NCBI GenBank assembly: GCA_003864495.1
Contig: ML133456.1
Location: 3,432,821 to 3,496,820, forward strand
Source of the DNA: Nemopilema nomurai
Taxonomy: Eukaryota > Cnidaria > Scyphozoa > Rhizostomeae > Rhizostomatidae
Direction of reading: 5' to 3'
Length of the DNA stretch: 64,000 bases
This document shows, one piece after another, positions 1 to 11,113 of this stretch. The position numbers and the translations under genes are program-made. Numbering within the stretch: the first letter of the stretch is position 1; each line of letters begins with the position of its first letter. The notes under the pieces were generated by a model. That model saw only the letters and a program-made list of their open reading frames with translations, was not told where the DNA came from and did no database searches.

Positions 1-631
1 ATGATGTATCAGATCAATGCGAAATTTGTCAGCGTTACAAGAAGAAACGCAAGACTTCGGAATGTGCATAAAGAGAATCCTCATTTTCAAACAGTAACAA
101 CAACTTTAGACAGATTAGGTTTTTGTGCAGTTACATAAGTTATTGCTATGGTAACTCACCTTTCTAATATCCGGATCGAGCAAATGAAGTATGGCACGTC
201 GGGGCGCTGACTTTCTATGTACATGCAATCTACAAAGGAAAACATAACATCAAGACCTACAATATTTACAGGTTTTATAAACATGAATAGAACCCGGACC
301 CAGCACCTCTTTAATCTCCCGTAATCTACATAGCACGCTTCGCAAACCACTTTCGGAAGGTGACACGGGGAATGCGGACGCGCTCAGGAGGAGCGTATAT
401 ACTGGAAAGATATCTCAGGCCAACATGTTACTTCAATAACGTTTAACAATACCAAATTTACTTATCTTAACTTTTTAACCAACTAAGAGGACGCTCATCC
501 AATTTCGTTGGACTCAGATACGATATTGCGATCCTAGCCGAATTAGTTTTCCTCATCCATCCATTGATGTATGGCATGAAAGCACAGTTATAAGCAGATA
601 TGGAAAAGCATCTGAAAGGAACTGGGCATAC
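1..631. other. Unassigned non-coding sequence
   Basis: I see no recognisable gene, repeat or RNA here. The short open frames are interrupted and match no family I know. The sequence leads directly into the decayed Copia element. Confidence 0.5.
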
Positions 632-1650
632 TTGAACAAACTGGATTTTGGGGAAGAGCAGCCAAAAGGGGTTTATTTTGATAAATATGTTGAAGAATGG
701 GAGTCACTGGAAGTTGTAAATAACAATTCTGTGTCAGATAAAGTGGAGGAAGCTAAACATATTAATTGCAAAATTTGTGTAAATTCAAAGTCTTTGATGA
801 AGTTGAGATGCAGGACAGACAAGAATGAGCACACCCTGGGTAATGATGGGTAATTGATGGGTAACAGAAAAGGTGATTGATGGGTAAAAATTTGTTAAAG
901 CTAGGTTAGTTGCAAGAGGATTGGAACAGAATTCAGAGTTGAGGTCAGATTTACCAACTGCCAGCAAAATATCACTTCACATATTCTTAGCCATAACATC
1001 AACAATGGGTTGGAAAGCCAAAGCAATAGACATAAAAGCTGCCTTTTTGCAAGGAGAAGAAATCAATCGTTCAGTAGATAGGTCTCAACATGTGGATTGT
1101 TTAGACATTGCTCTCTACCTTGCATCTATTATCAAAGAAGTCTCAAATGCCTTCCAATTTGTTATATTTATGTTTGCGGTGGCCTAATAGGCAGATTGTA
1201 GACAACTCCAAAAAACGGCGTGCTTCGAACGTAACGTTATATAACTCTACCAACATAACAATATATAAGGCCTGGGTCCTAGCGTCCTTTCGCTGAACAA
1301 AACATTACACAAGTTACTTTATGAAAATCTATTATAAACAAAGCTTGTTGCTGAAAAACGTCTACGTATTGATATAGCATCAGTCAAGCAAAAGATAGAT
1401 AGAAAGAGGTAAATTCCATTAACTGGATAACTGTAGATAAACAATTAGCTGATAGTCTTACAAAGCGCGGGTCATCAGTAAAAATTTTGTGGACGTTATC
1501 GAAAATGGACACTTCAGCGAATTTTTTTGATTAGTCATTTTTTAGACTTTAAGTCCTAAAACCTTTGGTTCACTATAGTAGTTGCAATAATTGCTTACTG
1601 TTTTGTTCACTCACAACCTATACTCATGTTTGGTTTAAAGAAGGAGGAGT
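632..1650 (+). pseudogene. Decayed Copia (Ty1/copia) retrotransposon pol remnant
   Basis: Around 886-1080 the plus strand reads KARLVARGLEQ and then PTASKISLHIFLAI and IDIKAAFLQGEEIN, which are hallmarks of the Copia reverse transcriptase (RVT_2), including the AFLQGE segment of the palm. At about 1360-1530 the RNase H end reappears in another frame, with INWITVDKQLADSLTKRG; ADSLTK is a typical Copia terminus. The middle of RT and most of RNase H are missing and frames shift at least twice, so this is a dead copy with a large internal deletion. Residues encoded from 632 to 850 (ending near EHTLGN) probably belong to the linker before RT. No intact gag, protease or integrase is visible upstream. 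Confidence 0.85.
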
Positions 1651-1735
1651 CTGTTAACTTATCACATTTCATGTTTGTAGTCTCATATTGAATAGGGTTT
1701 GGCTCGTATTGTTTCATTATGGCGTCATCTTTCAC
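1636..1735 (+). repeat. Polypurine tract and start of the Copia 3' LTR (truncated)
   Basis: A purine run (AAGAAGGAGGAG) at about 1638-1650 is followed directly by TGTTAACTTATCACA, the expected polypurine tract plus TG start of a 3' LTR, at the correct distance after the Copia RNase H end. Similarity to repeat X begins near 1735, so the LTR seems to be cut off after about 85 bases. A matching 5' LTR was not found, so this is inferred from position and motif only. Confidence 0.5.
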
Positions 1736-2837
1736 ACAGCATATACATTTAAAGAGCAGCTGATACGCTGTTCAATTTAATGAACAACCTTTGATGCCAA
1801 TTTGTGTCTATGTGTACTGGTCTTCCATTTCGGTCTTTCCTACAAACAACTATTCGGTTACAAGCAAATCATGCATTGTAATACTTGTTATTCTTTCATT
1901 TATATTTTGTCTACTCCCGCTTTCCAGCTGGAGGGAAAATCAAAATATTTATCGATTGACAGTCCAAATTTTCTTGGTATTTCATTACAAACTGCCTCAT
2001 TATTCAATCATTAAATGATTCTTTTCTTTGTTGTCATTTCTAGTCTTTTCTGAAAGGGAAGTTGGTTATGTTGAAAATTCTGCTAGATATGCTAGCCTTG
2101 CTAATCTGGGCATAAGATTGATTTGTCTCACTATTTCATTGGCTAAATAATGGAAATTTTTCAACACCCTGTCCCTCACATTGCAAATATCTAATGACGT
2201 GAAAGAGGCACCAAACATTTCAACTTTGTGACTGTATTTTTTGTTATTCACCAACTAGTATGTGTTTTGTTGGTTGGTACATTTTGGCCTTACTGTAACT
2301 GGATGCCCCTGTAACAGAAACTTCACTCTTCAATCATATTCTTTTATGTATGATTCTTCAAATTAGGTGCCAGTTACACATACAATCATTTGAACCCTGT
2401 AAGGCCCCTTGCTTATGTCCACTTAACTAAGTATATCTAAATAAAATTGTAAACTATCCAAGATTCAAACACTTTTGATGTCAGATACTAGAGGAAAAAC
2501 ATTGATGAAATATCTAATTCAATGGTATTTGTCAAATTTGATTTAAACTCTTGATTTAACTTGATTCAAATTTGATTTGAACAATTAAGCTACAACTAAT
2601 CAATTTAAGACCAATTAAGATATTACTGATTATCACAGTTTCCACACATACAAAGTTTTAATGCAGATGTCCATCTTAATTGATATTTGCATGTTTTTGA
2701 ATAAAATACATTTAAACTGCAAAATGGGACGTAAAACCAATTTGTACAGGATAATGTCTACATTAAGTGACCTTTCAATGCTTAATAGATCAAAAAATTT
2801 TAAAGCTTGTTCCATTAAACTGACCTGCTACTGATTT

Positions 2838-2975
2838 TAGGTAAGTATTCGTCAAGGACCCTACTACCAAACTCAGTAAATTCAGGATTCAACAGATAAA
2901 TTACTTCAAAAAGTGCCACTGCATGATCTTTTGGTGTCTGTAACATGGCAAAGATATGCTGTGTCATTTTGACAG
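2838..2975 (-). pseudogene. Repeat X conserved ORF, copy 1 version
   Basis: On the minus strand this encodes a peptide beginning MTQHIFAMLQT and later EYLPKIS, alignable with the 68-aa ORFs at 20299-20505 (minus) and 42771-42977 (plus). The copy 1 version lacks about 17 residues in the middle. Conservation of the reading frame in three copies suggests it was once an exon or small ORF of the element. I do not recognise the family. Confidence 0.45.
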
Positions 2976-5297
2976 TCTATGTAAGCACTGTACAAAATAT
3001 CAATTTTTAGTGTTTCCAAAATGAAAGATGAAACCTAGCACCACCTTAAAAAAGAAGGGTATGCTGAATAAAATTCACAGTTGAATCTAGATCAGTGGAC
3101 ATTGAGTTGATGTTTAGACCACAAAATGGAAGAAAAAGACCACTAATCTTCAATGAGCAATCATGCAAGAGACCTCTAACAGTTTACTTCTTGAAGGAGG
3201 AACTACAGGAGAGCTTTTTCACTCAAGAAAGAAATCTTATGTCATCTTGCATCAAAAGTTTGAATTATCATAACTGCATTGTAAAGAAAGAATTCTACAA
3301 AGAAACCTATGAGAACAACAAACAACAAGGGATTTTTTGCAGATGTGAGCACAGTTTTAATTATTAGTTGCTTTCAAAAAGGAGAGCACCCCTTTGCCCT
3401 GATCCTTTTCTCCAAAATCAGTATTCTCCGCAAAAAATGTACAAAAACATAACAGTATTTGAAAATCAAACTTGTCTATACCTCCATAACCTTAGTGTAT
3501 CTCCACTAAATTAGAAAGACGCAAACACCGATAACTTTCATTTAAAATTTGCATGGACCACATTTCATATAGGCAATATGGACAGTGGAAGTAGTTTTTG
3601 ATTTAAACATGATGTCTTTTAACTGAACAACTATAATTTACTTGTCATAGACAGGGAATGATTTTAACCTGTTCAAAGGCCAACGCCTTCCTTTCAAAGA
3701 TGTCCAATTGCATTGAATGCAAGTATTTATCGTTTTGACACTTTTTACATTCGGGCAGCATTACTAAACATATCCAAGGTCAACGTGATTTCTCGCGAAT
3801 GAGCAACTGGTGAGGCTACTCCATTCCCTTCCTCAACAAAATGGCGGGAAGCTTTCGAAAAAGACTGGATCGAGCATCCTATTGTTTTCTCGCCTTTGAC
3901 AAACTGCGGCCAGCCAATAAAATGGCGGGACCACTTTGTTATTGTATTTTGGCGGGAAAATTCAAGCATTTCGTAGCGGAGAACACAACACGAAGGTACT
4001 TGAGGAATGGCGGGCAGTCATGTGAAACTTAGATTAGATCACAAATCAAGATATTTTGAATTTGCAATTTGTTCAAATACTCATCTACAAACGTCATGCC
4101 AACTCATATTAGTTGGAAATTAGTTGCCAATTTCATGAAAGAAGCTCATAAAAGAAAAGTGAAGTCACACAGAAAACGTGAAGCCACATGAAGAAAAGTG
4201 ATGTGTTATGAGCCGCAAAAATATCAATTTTTCCCAGACAACGTCATTTGGACGTTTTAGTTTAGAATTCTATCAGAATGTTAGAAAAAATCAAGAATGT
4301 TACCTAAATAATTCCCAAAAAATCCTAGAAAGGTTTTTCACCTTTACCTTCAAAATATTTCGATACAGAATTCAATAGTAAAATGAATAATATTCAAAAG
4401 TGCTACTTACTAAAACCAGTTGCTGAAATATTTTAATATTTGCAGAGCGAAGTGAGTGTTTAGGCCACATAACAGTTGGCTTCCCGCCGTAACAGCTGTA
4501 CTAACCCTATATTCAAATCTGATTTCACTGCTAATAACGGTACTGAGAGCAAAATTAACTGTAAAAAGTGGCAAACACACTTACTCGAAACCATGTTATT
4601 CTTCGAATTCCATTATGCTCTGCATCCTAGAGAATTATCATCCAAATGATGCAGAGATGCAGGCGTGGACGAAGACATCCTCCAACGGACACACTGAAAT
4701 TGCCTCTCTTTGAATCTGAGGTATAAAAAAGGCGCGAAACTGAACCGAAGAGTGCACGTGTTACTTTTGCATTAAATGGGATTGCTTATCAAAATCACCA
4801 GAATTGCATTAGAATCATCTGGAAACAGAATTAACGGCCATAGTACAATTTGACAACAGGGACCGCGATGTAACATGCAATAAGCAACAAGTGGCGATTC
4901 TAGCCTAGGAAACTGGGTAAGAGGCGTTTCACAACGATGAAAGGTAGAGCGAGCGGCAAATAAAACGAACTCTTACGTAATCACGTTCTATGAATAAAAT
5001 CAACTAAAAACTCCCGATTAAATCTATACTTACAATATTTATAGCTAATATCATGTGATTATTCATCAACAACGCATACGTGACATTTGACAGGAGAGTG
5101 AGCCTGTTTCAACTGCAGGGGAAGGGGGTCGATAACTGAAATCCCTTGAATAGTATTTTACGGAAACAATATAGTTATTAAATAACACCTTACTTTAAGG
5201 CGGGTGCCAAAATGTTTTTCAAAATTTATTATTTTTGTACGATTAGAATAATAAATTCTGACTTTAACTCCACATAAACAGGTCCTGTATTCACGTT

Positions 5298-5543
5298 CTA
5301 CGAACATTGTGTCAAATCAATTGCATAAAAGCAGTACTTTACATAACTTGAGGTATCAAGTTTCGGAGACGGAGCTACGAGGTTGAACATGGGAGGGCTA
5401 AGATTCAAGTTTAATGACATCAGAGGATCCATCATTGTTGGGTCCAACGCCAAAATTATCTTTCTGATATAGCCTTCTAGAGTGGCTAAAGATGCATCTC
5501 CATAACTAAAACCTACAGTTCGTCGATTATCATTGACTATCAA
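5298..5543 (-). pseudogene. Exon-like ORF in repeat X copy 1 (unidentified)
   Basis: The minus strand has 81 uninterrupted codons with protein-like composition (DASLATLEGYIRKIILALD). The upstream side shows a pyrimidine-rich stretch and AG (CTTTCTGCAAATTGATAG) that could be a splice acceptor. I cannot assign a domain, and it could be chance. Confidence 0.25.
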
Positions 5544-6057
5544 TTTGCAGAAAGAAATTCGGAGGGGGGAGTCAAGCTAACTTTTGGTGATGGACGTTGG
5601 GAAAAGGAAAAAAGTTGCCCGTTGGCTCAAATTAATCATCTCAATCATGTTGAATTGACTGTGAGAATTTTACTTCCTGAACATAAATGCAGGGGCGTGA
5701 ATTTTGCCCTATTCCCATGGAAATCCAATGTCTTTATGCCCCATTTCTACCACGAAACCCTGAAAATACCCTAGTTGCGCCCCTGAAATGTGCATATTTT
5801 TTATCTTGATATTTTTCAAGAGGCCATGTCTGATGATTAGACATCAAATTTACATTTCAATGGGAGTTATCTACTGAATTGATGCAAAAAAAGACAAACA
5901 ATAGAAATCTAACTCAATAAGTTAGGAAATTGATGTAATATAGTCAAGCAGAATGGAATGAACATTTTGTTCTCCATTCATTAGAAAACGGTAAAAAAAT
6001 GCGAAATCATGGAACATTTTTACAAATCTGTTTGAGAATAACATTGACCTAACTTAT

Positions 6058-8040
6058 CTGAATAAATATTTGGAGGAAGTGAAAAGTATTTCAGAGTCAA
6101 ATAAGAGTAACGTGTCTAACTTGGTATCAATAAATGTAACATCTGCCGTTGGAGGTGTTGGTGAAGAGTGCAGCATAAAACGAATGCTTAGAAAGCAAAA
6201 AGGATAATTCAAGAACTCCACTTTCGCGAGCAGAAACTTTCTGTAAAAAGAATGACTGCAGTAAGTGTAGAAGTATTGAAGCTGTATCTCCCAGGAAGGT
6301 GTAAAAGATACATTACACAGTCAGTAAAAAAGCAAATAATTGTACACTTGCTCATAATGCAATTAAAAAGTAAAGAGCAACTTCTGGTCAACGTTCATCA
6401 AATTGACTTTACTTGCAAATAAGTGAACCAAACCTTGAAAACCCAAATTGAGGATGATCGATGTGATTTGAGTAAGCAGTCAACGGACAACGGCCAAAAA
6501 GGGAAGTCCGGATGGATGAGAGGAATCGAGAAAATACTCCGATCGTTCACGTTGGACACGTTCGCAAATGCGCATATCATTCATAACTAGTTATGGGGCT
6601 ATTATTAATAAAATCAAGAGCATTTTCTTAGGACCATCTTCGGTGAAAAGAAACAAGACAGTCGGAACGGATTGTCATGCTGCTGTACGTTGTAAAGATA
6701 TCATCAATGCCACAATTCTGAAGAAGATAATACGGTAGGGAATATAAACGGGATTCCCACAACAAAATTTGTAAAGTTGCTGTTGCTACAGGAATAAGTA
6801 CACATAACATGAACAAGATGCGTTACAGTGCTCGTGCGGTGTCACGGAATCATCATCAAGTCTGCAAAATCTACATGGATAATGATGCCCCTCAATTATT
6901 TGATCACGAATAATATTTTCAAATGATTTTATGCATAAAGGGAATTCTATCAAAGAACATCGTTTGCTCAGGGACAAAAAGCATATTGAAAAGCTAAAAA
7001 TGCATAGAACTGCCTCAGACGTTGGCCTCGCAGGAAGAAACTTGTAAAATATTTTTTATTGAAGTCGCTGTCAACAGAGCTGTCTGTCGAGCCAACGACA
7101 CTGTTCTGGCATCTGAAGAACTGGTGCTTTATTGAATGAGAAGTTAAAGGGCATGGGAGATTATTAGATAAAAGTAGAACTGGCAGCGGTAAGGTGGCTT
7201 TTGATACACAATTTTCATATGACTTGCCCTCTGGAAACCACTAGCATGGTTGCTTTTAGGGTAAGTGAGACAATCTAAAACTCAAACGAGTTGAAGTCTG
7301 AAATTATTCGTTGTCATTTCAGATGTTAACATTGCCGAGCTGAGTGATATATAAGTGTAGTGGTGTAAAGTACAGTATATAGTTACAAAAATACATGGTC
7401 CATGGTACAAATGAGTTTGCCTCCTTCTTTCCCAGGATAACCACTAGGTATGCTCTTAGATGCCTTACCTTTTAGCACGCAGGGAATATGGTCAGAAGAA
7501 AGAGAAATTGAGACTGAATCAATAATTAGTGAGGAAGCAATGGATGTCAAAACTGATATGAGTATGCCCATTCTGGCCGATGGATTTAGCTTTCATATCA
7601 ATATCATACTCTATATTCTTCCAGCTTTGGTTTCTTTACCGGGCGATCAAGGTCTTGATCACAGTTTTTGCATTACCACGAAAAAGCATGGCTGTAGAGA
7701 GTGGGTCTAAAGTATTGAAAAATGTTGAAGCACTGCTTTTACAACATCCTGCTGTTCAAGGGAATGCACTCAAAAGATCAAAGACCCATTCGGCTACTCA
7801 ACAAAGAGTCTGCTTTAACGCAACTCAGGTCCACCTTTTAGAACAAAGACAAACGAATAACTTTGGTAGATCTGGACTTGTGGGTCTTTTCAAAGTTAGT
7901 TAATAAGGTGTGATAACCTCAATACTAAACGATTCATTTTGACTCTTTCAGACAACGTCAAAAATAAAGGAGAAACTGGGAAGAGATTACGTGAAATATC
8001 CATCAAAATTAGAAGCTTTTACAAAACCGGAGATTCTATG
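6058..8040 (+). pseudogene. Decayed multi-exon ORF of repeat X (unidentified transposon protein)
   Basis: Several plus-strand stretches read as coherent, charged protein although frames are broken: about 6058-6200 (EEVKSISESNKSNVSNL), about 6780-6910 (NMNKMRYSARAVSRNHHQV), about 6955-7045 (KEHRLLRDKKHIEKLKM), about 7030-7130 (ANDTVLASEEL), about 7485-7565 (REIETESIISEEAMDVKTD) and about 7700-7890 (LKNVEALLLQHPAVQGN). A possible last exon follows at 7952-8038 after an acceptor CTCTTTCAG, ending in TGA. The ANDTVLASEEL part recurs at 55340-55440 on the other strand in copy 4, supporting transposon origin. A Mutator-like or Kolobok-like transposase is possible, but no catalytic motif is visible and I assign no family. 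Confidence 0.35.
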
Positions 8041-8126
8041 ATGTACCCTTTTCGCCACAATTTCATGGAGGAGATCCACAGCGACCACACCAAAGCCCGA
8101 AATCTCATGCAGCGGTACCGCCTTAT

Positions 8127-8412
8127 TGAAGTTGATCAATCCAACCCACTTTTAAATTGATCAATCCAACCAACATTGAAACGCAATCCGTCCAACACAC
8201 TTTAAAAGTTGATCAATCCAACCCACTTTGAAAGGTGATCCATCGAACACACTTTTAAAGTTGATCTATTCAACCCACTCTAAAAATTCATCAATCCACC
8301 CACTTTGTAAGTTTATCCATACAACCCACTTTTAAGCTTTATCAATCCAATCCATTTTAAAAGTTGGTCTAATCAACCTATTTTAAAAGTTGCCCCAACC
8401 AACCCACTTGTT
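8127..8412. repeat. 26-bp minisatellite, left array
   Basis: About ten degenerate tandem units of 26 bp, consensus close to CAACCCACTTTTAAAGTTGA followed by TCAATC. It is the reverse complement of the array at 10984-11113. It follows directly after the last exon-like ORF of repeat X copy 1. Confidence 0.85.
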
Positions 8413-10983
8413 AAGAGTCTTTTAAGAATCTTTCGAGAGAGTTAGTCATTAGAATCTTTTGGACAATTTGGAACATGATGCAAGGGACAGCTCTTGGGTG
8501 GTTTAGCTCTTATCTTACTAACCGAAGTTAGTATAAATCTGTAAATGGTTTCAATTCTAGTCATTTGAGTTTTATTTTTGGTATTCTCCAAGGGTTTGTC
8601 CTTGGGCCTTCTAATTTTATTGATGATCTTCCCATATCGTCTTCCAAGATTTCGTCCTCCCTTTCTGTTGATGATACAAACATCTACTTCGAAGCTCATA
8701 GTTTAATTACTCTCAACAAAGTTGTGAACAAACACTCAAGAAAGCCCAAACTTTTCTAAATCAGAGTCTAGTGAAACTGACGGCTTCAAGGCTGTGAACT
8801 GGATAAATTTCTTGCCTCTAAATACCATATTTAAGGAAGGTTTATTAGAAATATTTATCATAAATAGTTAACATCTAAAATAAACTGTTTTTTTTTTGGT
8901 AATGAGGAAGGTTTCATTCAAAATAATTGCAGCCAAAGAAATGTCATAACTTTTTCTGGTGCAAGTTTTTCATTCTGAAGTAAAAAATGTATTTTTTAGT
9001 CAAAATGCCATGTCTTTAAATTGTAAGTGCAGTCCAAGAACAATACCTCACAGACAGAAATTCCTTTTACGCAAACCTTTATGCCCAACTCGAAACGATC
9101 TAAAAGGAGGAGATCAAGATCCATATGAGTAAATGTCATTATTTTGTTTCAGGTAGCAAGAAATTTTGTCGTCGATTCTTTGCCAGAAATGTATGTGCAA
9201 CCTGCAAAGTTTTGAAGTATTAGAATCGACTTTATAAAAATTAATGCATCAAGTGTCTTATTTCTATTTCGTATTTCAATATTTCTTTAATACAATAATT
9301 TATTTTATCATAATAGTTGTTGGGAATGAATGTGCATAATTTTTGCAGTGCATTGTTGCAGAAGAAATTAAGTAGCAAGTATGCGGTTGAAATATATTTG
9401 AAATAGCAATAATGCTTTTGTAAAAAAGCCTAGCTTCCCATATACAGTATATTGTACCAGATTTCTTTGGAACAATTCACGGAACATTTTGGCTTTGTAA
9501 AATGTGTAGGAAACTCGGCGAAATTTGATTAACTTGCATTGCAAAATTTATTGGCAGTTATGCTACTTCGGAGGAGCAAAAGAAGTAGAGGTGAAAATTT
9601 TTACGATGTGAAAAAGGAGGCAAAGAGTTCTTTGAAAACTTTGCAATTTTTAGCATAGTTTGTAAAATGGATGCAAGTGAATAGAAGATGTTCCTATGAA
9701 GTTGTGAATGGAGAACGAAGTTCAAGGCTCCTCCGGCGGTTGGCATGCTTCGCAGGAGCTGGCGGAATGAAGAAAAAGAAGACGAAGAAATATATTGCAA
9801 ACGGATGGCAAGGCAAATGAAAAGAAGGGCAGGCAAATGTGCCTCCTTCTGATCATGATTGCCGACATTTGCATCGGAGAAGAAAAGCATTAAGGTTAAT
9901 CATTCATAAATCTCCTTTTCTCTTCGACTTTGTCCAAATTTGAATTATTCGAGAAAATTTTCATCAGAGCAAAACTGAATTTTCAAACTCGATGTACATT
10001 GTCTAGATAAAAAATCAAGTCCTACAAATTGCAGTAAACCCAAATTAAACTATTTAAGCCAAAAACGTTAAATATTTTGCAAAAATGCTCAGCTTTGGGT
10101 CATTGATTCTTTACATCTGATCACGAAAAGCACAATAATAAATTACAATACATTATAATAAACAAAGTTCGTAAATGCTAGTATATTCTGAATGAAAAGC
10201 TCACTGCTCGTTCAATGAAATACATTTCTTCAAACTGTTTGACATCTTTTGACATAAAAGTCATCGTTTGAAGTCCCTTCTAGGAAATTCGCAAGGCAAC
10301 TGTCCAGCGGTTGGAAAAACTTTGTTTTTGCTGCTGTCCTTTTGCTGAAGAAAAACTTCGTTTCAGGATGTATGCAGTTAGGACAGCGTTCCCATAAGTA
10401 CAGATACTTGGACTCATACAACACACATTGCATGATTCTTGGCTCCTGCTAGAAGCAACCAGTTTCAGCAGAGATCCGAGCTTTAACACGAATACATCAT
10501 TGGTTCTTGTCGAAAGTAAAAGCTTTTTGCAGAAATCCTGCTAAACCTCTTCCCATGATAGGCTGACACTTGTTAGCTTAACTCGAAGGTACATAGTCTG
10601 TGATGGATCATACTAACTAAGAATGGCATACTGAAAGCCAGACTTTATCAGCTCTTTCCGGCTTCAGGGCTCAAACCTATTTTTTATATTGTCGTTACAA
10701 TTATTCCAATTACCACAACGAGTGGACCAAAGATCTAATTTCCTTCCAAGGTGCTCAGGTGGAAATAAAATTGCTTTATTGAATAAATAGAGTAGCATGT
10801 ATTATCAAGCTATTTCTATTTGAGATAACACAAGATAAAAAAATAACTCCGACAAAAAATTACTGGAGCACGAGAGAGACCGGATGCCAGCTAATGCCAT
10901 TGATGCCGGGAATCCCTGTTTGTGCCTGGTCACTGCCTCGACCCCACCGGGGCCTTCTTCGACTTTGAATGGAAAAGTGACCG
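8413..10983. other. Interior between two inverted minisatellite arrays
   Basis: Apart from the reverse transcriptase fragment at 8490-8760, I recognise nothing. The rest (about 8770-10980) is A+T-rich with short broken ORFs on both strands, the largest being 110 codons on the minus strand at 9558-9890 with no family I know. The geometry, inverted arrays around a unique core, resembles a foldback element, but no target duplication was found. Confidence 0.35.
8490..8760 (+). pseudogene. Non-LTR reverse transcriptase fragment
   Basis: The plus strand reads LGWFSSYLTNRS at about 8497-8535, then GILQGFVLGP and DDLPISSSKISSSL, then SVDDTNIYFEAHSLITLNKVV. This is the palm region of a LINE RT: the GxPQGSxLGP box, the INDLP box and the catalytic xADD box. 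Here the proline of PQGS is replaced, residues are missing after LGP, and the FADD box reads SVDD. Only about 90 codons survive, so it is dead. It resembles the RT at 50440-51430 in style but comes from a different copy. Confidence 0.8.
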
Positions 10984-11113
10984 TGTTAAAAGTGGGTTGA
11001 ATGGATCAACTTTAAAAGTGGGTTGGATGGATAAACTTTAAAAGTGGGTTGGATGGATTAACATTAAAAGTGGTTTTGATGGATTAACATTAAAAGTGGT
11101 TTTGATTGATCAG
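10984..11113. repeat. 26-bp minisatellite, right array (inverted relative to the left array)
   Basis: About five tandem 26-bp units of the type AAAAGTGGGTTGGATGGAT followed by AAACTTT. This is the reverse complement of the 8127-8412 unit. The last two units carry a GTGGTTTTGAT variant. Confidence 0.85.

Larger units (their letters stand above)
1736..8050. mobile_element. Repeat X, copy 1 (unclassified, DNA-transposon-like)
   Basis: From about 1736 this segment is collinear with 19258-27410 (same orientation) and with 36550-44030 (opposite orientation), and its later part matches 55320-57285 (opposite orientation). It lacks the ~0.7-kb insertion that copies 2 and 3 share, passing straight through that point at about 3490. 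It also lacks the hAT insertion that copies 2-4 carry, giving an empty hAT site at about 4800-4812 in the segment reading ATTAGAATC. Relative to copy 4, which is internally deleted, it keeps about 2 kb extra between 4960 and 7030. Its terminal repeats could not be defined, so the class is open. The right edge is arbitrary, set at the last coherent exon-like ORF. Confidence 0.65.

Noticed and set aside
9558..9890. 110-codon minus-strand ORF as a gene
   Set aside because: Composition is Ser/Phe/Leu-rich without motif; the opposite strand is a purine-rich tract that generates it.
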